Assembly: GCA_003167255.1 (NCBI GenBank)
Contig: PMTR01000140.1
Span: 16,965-80,964 of the forward strand
Direction of reading: 5' to 3'
DNA: 64,000 nucleotides
DNA from: Bryobacterales bacterium
GTDB lineage: Bacteria; Acidobacteriota; Terriglobia; Bryobacterales; Bryobacteraceae
In this document: positions 57,907-64,000 of the stretch, piece after piece
Position numbering within the stretch: position 1 is the stretch's first letter
How the letters are laid out: the number at the start of each line of letters is the position of its first letter
Made by a program: the position numbers and the translations under genes
Notes under the pieces: generated by a model
Told to the model about the DNA's origin: nothing
The model's input: the letters and a program-made list of their open reading frames with translations, nothing else
Database searches by the model: none

Positions 57907-58719
57907 ATGTCTGAAGGCCTGAAGCCCGCAGTTGCGGCTCTTATCATTGCGGCTACTGGAATCTTCGCGCAGGCGCCGGCGACCCGCCCCACATTTAACG
58001 GATTTGAAGTGGCTACCATCAAGCCAACGCCTGCCGATTATCAGGGAGGCAGGTTCATTAAGATGCAGAGCGCCCATCTGTTTTCAGCGAAGAATCACGC
58101 GTTGAAGACCCTTATCGCGGCGGGTTACAACCTTAGTCTCCAAGCGATCTCTGGCGGGCCGGCATGGGTCGATTCCGACCGCTACGATATTGTTGCCAAG
58201 GCGCCAAACGAAATCCGACCCAACCTTGATGAGCAAATGGCGATGCTGCGGAAGCTGCTGGCCGACAGGTTCAGCCTTACCTTTCATCGCGAACAGAAGG
58301 AACTCCCGATCTACGCGCTGACTATCGCGAAGACCGGGTCAAAGCTGAAGGAAAGCACGGTGTCTCCTGATGCGTCTCCTGAAGGGCCCCCGCCCCTTAT
58401 CTTTGTTCTTTCGCCTCAGGGCGTTTCGCTACCGGGCCGTAACGCGACTATGGCTGAGCTGGCTTCTGTCATGCAGCGGGCCGCGGTCGACCGCCCGGTA
58501 GTGGATCAGACCGGACTTACCGGAAGATACGATTTCGTTCTGGAGTGGACGCCCGACGATACTCAATTCGGCGGTCAGCGGCCGCCAACGCCGGAAGTCC
58601 CGGTCAAGCCAGATCTTTTTGCCGCCCTTCAACAACAGCTCGGCCTGAAATTGGTCGCGACCAGGGGACCGGTTGAAGTGCTGGTCATCGACCGGATTGA
58701 GCGGCCGTCGAACAATTGA
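57907..58719 (+). CDS. TIGR03435-family secreted protein
   Basis: The protein has 270 aa. A signal peptide (VAALIIAATGIFAQAPA) is followed by the family blocks FEVATIKPT, LKTLIAAGYNL, ISGGPAWVDSDRYDIVAKAP, MLRKLLADRFSLTFHREQKELPIYAL (in sequence) and DQTGLTGRYDFVLEW. TIGR03435 is a large family known almost only from Acidobacteria and a few soil bacteria; its role is unknown. It lies 60 bp after a small antitoxin-like gene and 32 bp before ruvB. It supports the Acidobacteria assignment. Confidence 0.9.
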   Translation: MSEGLKPAVAALIIAATGIFAQAPATRPTFNGFEVATIKPTPADYQGGRFIKMQSAHLFSAKNHALKTLIAAGYNLSLQAISGGPAWVDSDRYDIVAKAPNEIRPNLDEQMAMLRKLLADRFSLTFHREQKELPIYALTIAKTGSKLKESTVSPDASPEGPPPLIFVLSPQGVSLPGRNATMAELASVMQRAAVDRPVVDQTGLTGRYDFVLEWTPDDTQFGGQRPPTPEVPVKPDLFAALQQQLGLKLVATRGPVEVLVIDRIERPSNN

Positions 58720-58751
58720 CGGCAGACTGTTCCGCGTTAAGCTAATAACAC

Positions 58752-59780
58752 ATGCCGAACCGGCCGCTGGTTTCCGGGGATCTGCAGCCCGAAGAGGCGC
58801 AGTACGAAGCGGGGCTCCGCCCGCGGCGCCTGGCCGAATTCACCGGACAGAACAAGCTGAAAGAGAACCTGTCGATTGCCATCGAGGCGGCAGTGAAGCG
58901 CGGCGAGGCCATGGACCACGTGCTGCTCTACGGGCCGCCGGGGTTGGGGAAAACCACGCTGGCGGCAATCATCGCCGAGGAGTTGCAGGTGGAGTTCACC
59001 ACCACCAGCGGGCCGGTGTTGCAGAAGAAGCTGGACCTGACCGGCATCCTCAGCAACATCCGGCTGCACCAGGTTTTTTTCATCGATGAAGTCCATCGGC
59101 TGCTGCCCGACGTGGAGGAAATGCTCTACTCGGCGCTGGAGGATTTCCGCGTGGACATCCTGGTGGGCGTGGGGCCGGGGGCGCGGACGCACTCGCTGCC
59201 CATGCCGAAATTCACGGCCATCGGAGCCACCACGCGGCAGGGGCTCGTCAGCGCGCCGTTGCGCGGGCGGTTTGGGCTGGTGCTGCGCCTCGATCCGTAC
59301 GGCGTGGAGGATCTGAAGTCGATCGTCAAACGCTCGGCGCGGCTGCTTGCGGTGGAGATTGAAGACGGCGCGGCGGAAGAACTCGCGCGCCGCTGCCGGG
59401 GCACGCCGCGCATCGCCAACCGGTTGTTGCGGCGCGTGCGGGACTTCGCGCAGGTGCGGGCCGAGGGACGCATCACAATGCCGGTGGCGCAAACGGCGCT
59501 GAACCTTCTCGACGTGGACCGGTACGGCCTGGATGAGATTGACCAGAAGATCATGATGACGGTGCTGGAGAAATACCGCGGCGGGCCGGTGGGAGTGAAT
59601 ACCATCGCAGCGTCCATTTCGGAGGAAGCCGACACCATCGAGGAAGTGTACGAGCCGTATTTGATCCAACTGGGTTTTCTGAACCGAACGCCGCGCGGGC
59701 GCGTGGCCACGGGGCTGGCCTTCGAATATTTCAAGGTGCCGCGGAGCGTGGGCACGGATGCGCAGCCGGGGCTGTTTTGA
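58752..59780 (+). CDS. ruvB: Holliday junction DNA helicase subunit RuvB
   Basis: RuvB is the AAA+ motor that drives branch migration with RuvA. The protein has 342 aa, the standard length. The Walker A (GPPGLGKTTLA), Walker B (IDEVHRL), sensor 1 (AIGATTRQG) and arginine finger (LRGRFGLVLRL region) motifs are present, as is the C-terminal winged helix that binds DNA (GGPVGVNTIAASISEEADTIEEVYEPYLIQLGF in blocks). It is separated from ruvA by 2.3 kb of toxin-antitoxin and TIGR03435 genes. Its stop is directly followed by the folK start. Confidence 0.97.
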   Translation: MPNRPLVSGDLQPEEAQYEAGLRPRRLAEFTGQNKLKENLSIAIEAAVKRGEAMDHVLLYGPPGLGKTTLAAIIAEELQVEFTTTSGPVLQKKLDLTGILSNIRLHQVFFIDEVHRLLPDVEEMLYSALEDFRVDILVGVGPGARTHSLPMPKFTAIGATTRQGLVSAPLRGRFGLVLRLDPYGVEDLKSIVKRSARLLAVEIEDGAAEELARRCRGTPRIANRLLRRVRDFAQVRAEGRITMPVAQTALNLLDVDRYGLDEIDQKIMMTVLEKYRGGPVGVNTIAASISEEADTIEEVYEPYLIQLGFLNRTPRGRVATGLAFEYFKVPRSVGTDAQPGLF

Positions 59781-60281
59781 GTGAAGACCGCGTATTTGGG
59801 CCTGGGGTCGAACGTAGGCGATCGGGAAGAGCACCTGCGGGCGGCCATCGAGAGACTGCGGGCGGTAGTGAACGTGATGCGCGTTTCGCCGGTCTATGAG
59901 ACCGATCCGCTGGAGTTCACGGAGCAGCGCCGCTTTCTGAACCTGGTGGTGGAAGCGGAGACGGAATTGTTTCCCATGCAACTGCTGACGCGCACCGCGC
60001 GCGTGGAGCGCGAATTGGGGCGCGTGCGGACAGTCGCGAATGGGCCGCGCACCATCGATATCGACATTCTGCTGTATGGGAAGGCGGTAGTGCGCAGCGG
60101 ACGGTTGGAGATTCCGCATCCGCGCATGGCGGAGCGGCGGTTTGTGCTGGCGCCGCTGGCGGATTTGGCGCCGGAATTGCGCCATCCGGTGAATCGTCAG
60201 ACGGTGCGCGAAATGCTGGACGCGGCGCCGGAGCAGATGGTCCGCCTTGATGCGCAAGCGACAAGGAAGGTGGCGGGCTGA
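59781..60281 (+). CDS. folK: HPPK (6-hydroxymethyl-7,8-dihydropterin pyrophosphokinase)
   Basis: HPPK transfers pyrophosphate from ATP to 6-hydroxymethyl-dihydropterin in folate synthesis. The 166-aa length is standard. Signature blocks are LGLGSNVGDREEHL, SPVYETDPL, RRFLNLVVEAET, and the metal motif GPRTIDIDILLYG. The start is GTG 59781, right after the ruvB stop. It overlaps the recQ start by 1 bp. No folP or folB gene is in the window, so folate genes are dispersed. Confidence 0.95.
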   Translation: MKTAYLGLGSNVGDREEHLRAAIERLRAVVNVMRVSPVYETDPLEFTEQRRFLNLVVEAETELFPMQLLTRTARVERELGRVRTVANGPRTIDIDILLYGKAVVRSGRLEIPHPRMAERRFVLAPLADLAPELRHPVNRQTVREMLDAAPEQMVRLDAQATRKVAG

Positions 60282-62236
60282 TGGACCTGCCGGATCTCTA
60301 CGCGGACTTGAAGCGTTATTGGGGCTACGATTCCTTCCGGCCGATGCAGGAGCGCATCATCCAGAGCCTGATGGGCGGCAGCGATGTAGCGGTGGTGATG
60401 CCGACGGGCGGTGGGAAATCCCTCTGCTACCAGTTGCCGGCGCTCGCCATGGGCCAGACAGTGGTGGTGATCTCACCGCTGATCGCGCTGATGCAGGACC
60501 AGGTGGCGCAACTGGGAGACATGGGAATTCCGTCGGCAGTGCTGAACAGCTCGCAAGCCTCCGACGAGCAGCGCACGGTGATGCGCGCGGCGCAACAAGG
60601 CGCTTTTCGATTGCTGTATCTTTCCCCGGAACGGCTGGCGCGGCCGGATACCGTGGCGTGGCTGCACAAGGTGCCGCTGGCCTTTTTCGCCATCGACGAA
60701 GCGCACTGCATTTCGGAATGGGGCCACGAGTTCCGCCCGGAATACCGGCAGTTGAGTTCGCTGCGGGCGAATTTTCCGGATAAGCCCATCGCGGCCTTCA
60801 CAGCGAGCGCCACCAAGCGCGTGCGGCAGGACATTCTGGACCAACTGCGTCTGCGCGAGCCGCACAAATACATCGCCAGCTTCCACCGCGCGAACCTGCG
60901 ATACGTGGCCCACCAGTGCGACAGCAAGTCTCACGCGCGGCTGCTGGTAGCGGCGCTCAAAGCTTACCCCGGTGAGAGCGTCATTGTGTACGCGCCCACC
61001 ATCGCGCAGGTGGAGCAGACGGTGGATTACCTGGCGGATCGCAAGATCGCCGCCGTTCCTTATCACGGAAAGATGGAAACCGGCCTGCGGCGGCGCAACC
61101 AGGAACGCTGGATGAACGACGAAGTGCGCGTGCTGGTAGGCACCATCGCTTTCGGACTGGGCATCAACAAGTCGTCTGTGCGGGCGGTGATCCACCTGTC
61201 GCTGCCGAAATCCATCGAGCAGTATTATCAGGAGGCGGGCCGCGCCGGCCGCGACGGGTTGCCCGCCGATTGCGTCATGTTGTGGCAGCCCAAGGACGCC
61301 GGGCTGCTGGCCTATTTCATCGACCAGTTGCAGGACCCGAACGAAAAGCAGCGGGCCTGGCAGCGGTATCACACGGTGCGGCGGTTCGCGGAAAGCGCCC
61401 GCTGCCGGCATCTGCAGATCTGCACGCACTTCGGGCAGACGCCCAAGTGGGAGCGATGCGAGATGTGCGACGTGTGCGGAAACTCGCCAGCGTGGCTTGT
61501 GGCGGCGCCGTCGGAAGAACTGGCGGTGAAGAAGAAAAAGAAGCCAAAGGCCAAGGCGGATGCAGCGCCGGCGCGAGAGGTCTCGCCGACCCGGGTGGCA
61601 GCCCCGCCGGCCTCGCCTCCGGCAAAGCGGCCGGCGTTCCAGCCCGCGGTGGCAGCTTTGTCCGCACCGCCCGCAGCGGAGTTGATGGAGCTGTTCAAAG
61701 AGTGGCGGCGGCGAACCGCGGAACGCTCCCAAGTGCCGGCCTATATCGTGCTCAGCGATGCGGCGCTGGCGGACCTGTGCCGCAAGCAGCCGTCGAATTT
61801 GCGGGAACTGCTGGGAGTGACGGGAATCGGCGAGCGCAAGGCGGAGCAATACGGCAGCGAAGTTTTCGCCACGTTGGAAGCTTACCGCAAAGGCGCGCGG
61901 GCGGAGGCGCGGGAAACCGCGGAAATCTCGCCGGCGGAAGAGACCATGCGGATGCTGGCGGAAGGCGGCAGCTTCGAAGAGATCGCGAAGGCGCGCGGGC
62001 GGCAGGTGGCGACGGTGGTCAACATGGTGGCGGACCTGGTGGAAAAAGGGCGGCTGGATTACCGGGTGGAGTGGGTGGGAGAAGAGAGCCACCGGCGGAT
62101 CGAGGAAGTGGTGCGGCGGCTGGGGGCGCAATGGCTGAAACCGCTGCGGGAGGCCCTGCCGGCGGAGATCACTTACGAACAAATCCGGCTGGTGGTGGCC
62201 TACGTGCGGAGTTCGGCGGAGGCGCCGGTCAGATAA
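60281..62236 (+). CDS. recQ: RecQ-family DNA helicase without a clear RQC domain
   Basis: The protein has 651 aa. The helicase core is complete: MPTGGGKSLCYQ (Walker A), DEAH at residues 139-142, GLGINKSSVRAVIH, and the zinc-binding Cys set in CRHLQICTHF and CEMCDVC. After the zinc motif, the usual winged helix (RQC) is missing and replaced by a Lys/Pro/Ala-rich linker (VKKKKKPKAKAD). An HRDC domain follows (about 467-545), and the last 100 aa form a helical domain (TMRMLAEGGSFEEIAKARG, LPAEITYEQIRLVVAYV) of the HTH_40 type. It unwinds DNA in repair and recombination. It overlaps an antisense convergent gene by 8 bp. Confidence 0.9.
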   Translation: MDLPDLYADLKRYWGYDSFRPMQERIIQSLMGGSDVAVVMPTGGGKSLCYQLPALAMGQTVVVISPLIALMQDQVAQLGDMGIPSAVLNSSQASDEQRTVMRAAQQGAFRLLYLSPERLARPDTVAWLHKVPLAFFAIDEAHCISEWGHEFRPEYRQLSSLRANFPDKPIAAFTASATKRVRQDILDQLRLREPHKYIASFHRANLRYVAHQCDSKSHARLLVAALKAYPGESVIVYAPTIAQVEQTVDYLADRKIAAVPYHGKMETGLRRRNQERWMNDEVRVLVGTIAFGLGINKSSVRAVIHLSLPKSIEQYYQEAGRAGRDGLPADCVMLWQPKDAGLLAYFIDQLQDPNEKQRAWQRYHTVRRFAESARCRHLQICTHFGQTPKWERCEMCDVCGNSPAWLVAAPSEELAVKKKKKPKAKADAAPAREVSPTRVAAPPASPPAKRPAFQPAVAALSAPPAAELMELFKEWRRRTAERSQVPAYIVLSDAALADLCRKQPSNLRELLGVTGIGERKAEQYGSEVFATLEAYRKGARAEARETAEISPAEETMRMLAEGGSFEEIAKARGRQVATVVNMVADLVEKGRLDYRVEWVGEESHRRIEEVVRRLGAQWLKPLREALPAEITYEQIRLVVAYVRSSAEAPVR

Positions 62237-62966
62237 ACATCTCTTCGTCCTGGGTGGCGGAATCCACGGAGGACTTGCGGCCTTTGACGAGTGAGGAAAC
62301 GGCGGCTGAGATGCCGGCGGCGAGGCCGTTGACTTCGCGGACGGGGCGCATGGCGGCACGCTTCACGGCGTCGCCGAGCTGGCCGATCTGTTCCACGGTG
62401 TTGTCGACGGTTTGATCGATCTGTTCGAGGCGATTGTGGGCTCTACCGGTGGCATCCTCGAGCACCTCGCCGATACGCTCCATCTGCTCGCGGCCGCTGC
62501 GCGCGATTCCGGCCACTTCGCTGGAGACCTCGGCAATGCGGGGGCGGGTATCGTCGATGATCTGGCCGGCGGTGTCCATGATGCCGCGAGCGCTGTCCAC
62601 GGCGAAGCCGATCTTCTCGGACGCGGAGCCGATCTTCTCGGACACGGCGCCGATCTCTTCGGATGCGGCGCCGATCTGGTCGATGGCCAGACCGGCTTTT
62701 TCGATCATGAGTGGGATCTGCTCGATGACGGGAACGGCGCTTTCGAGGACGGGACCGATTCTATCGACGACGGGACCAATTTTATCGACCACCGGGCCGA
62801 TCTTGCCGATGACCGGCTCGATGATGCCGGCAAGTTCATCCACCTTCCGCTGCATCCGCCGCGCGGTGCCGTAGAAGGCAAACGCAACCCCGATTACCAG
62901 GAGTGACGCCAGACAAGCCAGCCCCACGGCCACGGTCACGACAATTCGAAAGACGTCATCGGACAT
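62229..62966 (-). CDS. Membrane-anchored protein with seven-residue repeats
   Basis: The protein has 245 aa. One N-terminal membrane helix (IVVTVAVGLACLASLLVIGVAFAF) is followed by a long helical region with a repeat of about seven residues (IGPVVDK, IGPVVDR, IGPVLES, then IGAASEE, IGAVSEK, IGSASEK), which suggests a long coiled coil or helical rod. It resembles DUF948-type or methyl-accepting-like rods but has no signalling domain. The C-terminus is acidic (DEEMFI). It probably projects into the cytoplasm. It converges on recQ with an 8-bp overlap. Confidence 0.7.
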   Translation of the reverse strand: MSDDVFRIVVTVAVGLACLASLLVIGVAFAFYGTARRMQRKVDELAGIIEPVIGKIGPVVDKIGPVVDRIGPVLESAVPVIEQIPLMIEKAGLAIDQIGAASEEIGAVSEKIGSASEKIGFAVDSARGIMDTAGQIIDDTRPRIAEVSSEVAGIARSGREQMERIGEVLEDATGRAHNRLEQIDQTVDNTVEQIGQLGDAVKRAAMRPVREVNGLAAGISAAVSSLVKGRKSSVDSATQDEEMFI

Positions 62967-62991
62967 GCGAGGATCTTGTCCCTGCGATCAG

Positions 62992-63294
62992 TTAGCGCGT
63001 GAAACCTTCGGACGGCGGCGTGCCAACGGTGTCGCGATAAGCCTGGCGCCCGGCTTCCACGGCATCGGCGATGGTGTCCTTCTGGCGGCCGAGGGCGTCC
63101 TTGCCCTTATCCACCCAGTCGGCGGCGGTTTGCTTGAGATCGGAGCCGCGCTGTTTGATAAAGTCCGTGCCTTCGCCGGCCTTATCTTTGATGATCTGGC
63201 GAGTTTCCGAACCAGACTTCGGAGCAAACAACATTCCGATGCCCACACCCACGCCGAGTCCTAATAAAAAGCTGGAAAGTCCGTTTTTGTCCAT
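62992..63294 (-). CDS. YtxH-domain protein
   Basis: From ATG 63294 the protein has 100 aa; GGAGGC lies just upstream, and a TTG at 63306 in the same frame would be closer to it. The YtxH domain is seen as a Gly-rich membrane helix (SFLLGLGVGVGIGMLFAPKSG) followed by amphipathic helices (DKAGEGTDFIKQRGSDLKQTAADWV). YtxH proteins are general-stress membrane proteins of unknown role. It is 25 bp upstream of the seven-residue-repeat protein on the same strand, so they may be co-transcribed as envelope proteins. Confidence 0.8.
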   Translation of the reverse strand: MDKNGLSSFLLGLGVGVGIGMLFAPKSGSETRQIIKDKAGEGTDFIKQRGSDLKQTAADWVDKGKDALGRQKDTIADAVEAGRQAYRDTVGTPPSEGFTR

Positions 63295-63360
63295 AGCTGC
63301 CTCCAATTCGTACGGCGTTTCACTTTAAGAAAAAAGCCGTCGCGTCCAACCAAATTTCAG

Positions 63361-63366
63361 TATACT
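63361..63366 (+). promoter_or_regulatory. -10 box of recX
   Basis: TATACT lies ten bases before ATG 63377, so the leader would be only a few bases. No clear -35 hexamer is visible at the normal distance. Confidence 0.45.
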
Positions 63367-63376
63367 CCTGCATGAG

Positions 63377-63919
63377 ATGGAAGAACCGAAACCGCGCCGC
63401 CTGGATGCGAACGCATTGTGGGAATACGCACTAAAGTCGCTGGGGGCGCGCGCCCAGTCCATTGGCGAACTGCGGGAGAAACTGCGCCGCCGCGCCGAAC
63501 GGGCGGGCGACATAGACGGCGTGCTGGCGCGTCTGAAGGAGCACCAGTACCTGGACGACCGGCGCTATGCCGAGAGCTTTGCATCGGCGCGGCTGGCGAA
63601 CGAAAAAGTTGGCCGGACGCGGGTGATCCGGGAATTGCGGGCACGGCGCGTGGCGCCGGCGGTGGCGGAGCGCACGGTGGAAAAAGTCTACCAGGGGGTG
63701 GAGGAAACCGCACTGATCGAGGAGTGGATCCGGCGCAAATACCGGATGGCGCCCCGCGAGGGCCTGTTTCAAGACCAGAAGGGTTTGGCGGCGGCGTATC
63801 GGCGGCTGGCGCGGGCCGGCTTTCGCACAGGCGAGATTCTAACGGTGCTCAAGCGATTTGCGAAAGACCCGGACCTGCTGGACGGATTCGAGCCGCCGGA
63901 AGAGGCGATGGAAGAATAG
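63377..63919 (+). CDS. recX: RecX-family regulatory protein
   Basis: RecX binds RecA filaments and blocks their activity. The 180-aa protein has the three helical repeats of the family: LKSLGARAQSIGELREKLRRRAE, YLDDRRYAESFASARL and AYRRLARAGFRTGEILTVLKRF. Length and composition fit. The start ATG 63377 has a TATACT box close upstream. No recA gene is present, although recX often follows recA, so it is detached here. A hairpin of the GACAGGCG type follows the stop. Confidence 0.88.
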   Translation: MEEPKPRRLDANALWEYALKSLGARAQSIGELREKLRRRAERAGDIDGVLARLKEHQYLDDRRYAESFASARLANEKVGRTRVIRELRARRVAPAVAERTVEKVYQGVEETALIEEWIRRKYRMAPREGLFQDQKGLAAAYRRLARAGFRTGEILTVLKRFAKDPDLLDGFEPPEEAMEE

Positions 63920-63927
63920 GGCCGTGA

Positions 63928-63955
63928 GACAGGCGATCGGTTTCCGTCGCCTGTC
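63928..63955. repeat. Hairpin GACAGGCGA/TCGCCTGTC after recX
   Basis: A nine-base stem (63928-63936 with 63947-63955) directly follows recX. It matches the dispersed hairpin family at 37095, 38461 and 54096 and may end transcription. Confidence 0.6.
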
Positions 63956-64000
63956 AGCCGCCCGCGAGAGTCGAAAGAGCGCCGACCGAGTGGGGCGGCC

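Overview
The window is about 64 kb of high-GC bacterial chromosome, densely packed with genes on both strands. Family content points to an Acidobacteriota member of the Solibacter/Bryobacterales type. The markers are a TIGR03435 'soil' family protein, an Acidobacteria-type VWFA-related secreted protein, Bbp2/OmpL-like barrels with Ala/Pro-rich linkers, a fused LptF-LptG permease, frequent GTG/TTG starts and many small palindromic intergenic elements. This assignment is inferred from gene families, not from a marker gene. I found no rRNA, tRNA, CRISPR array, transposase or phage gene.

Layout. 1-4.5 kb: methyltransferase, truB, small membrane protein, LolA-like protein, membrane acyltransferase, coiled-coil protein. 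4.6-8.7 kb: orphan sugar-binding lipoprotein (-), glnD (+), small HTH protein (-). 8.8-20.0 kb: VWFA-type secreted protein, then a KdpD/OmpR-like two-component system, an outer-membrane barrel and a complete heavy-metal-type RND efflux system (adaptor, pump, TolC). 20-21.5 kb: KDPG aldolase and a DUF4097 protein. 21.5-25.4 kb (-): PP2C phosphatase, APC permease, second barrel. 25.6-30.2 kb: atypical Amt, small membrane protein, glnA with Tyr397, Ser/Thr kinase. 30.2-36 kb: exported TldD-like protease with its inactive partner, LptF-LptG fusion. 36-43 kb: lower-GC membrane protein, single-domain PBP, YHS protein, TPR protein, xerD, CCA-type nucleotidyltransferase. 43-50.2 kb (-): Bat/MoxR operon. 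50.4-54 kb: SDR (+) and lutABC (-). 54.2-64 kb: phosphoesterase, rsmE, ruvA, a toxin-antitoxin/TIGR03435 insert, ruvB, folK, recQ, two envelope proteins, recX.

Functional links. GlnD, Amt and adenylylatable GlnA are the nitrogen-assimilation set, although GlnD and Amt both carry substitutions at catalytic or pore positions. The two-component system sits between promoter regions that share an unusual 11-bp-period direct repeat. It is therefore a candidate regulator of the VWFA protein, the small HTH protein, the barrel/efflux locus and possibly the Ser/Thr kinase. RuvA, RuvB, RecQ, RecX and XerD are recombination genes.

Most interesting observations: (1) the 11-bp-period repeat family in three intergenic regions; (2) GlnD with Asp-to-Glu changes in both catalytic centres; (3) Amt with the first pore His replaced by Gln; (4) RecQ with no visible RQC winged helix; (5) ruvA and ruvB split by a toxin-antitoxin-bearing insert; (6) several families of short hairpin elements.
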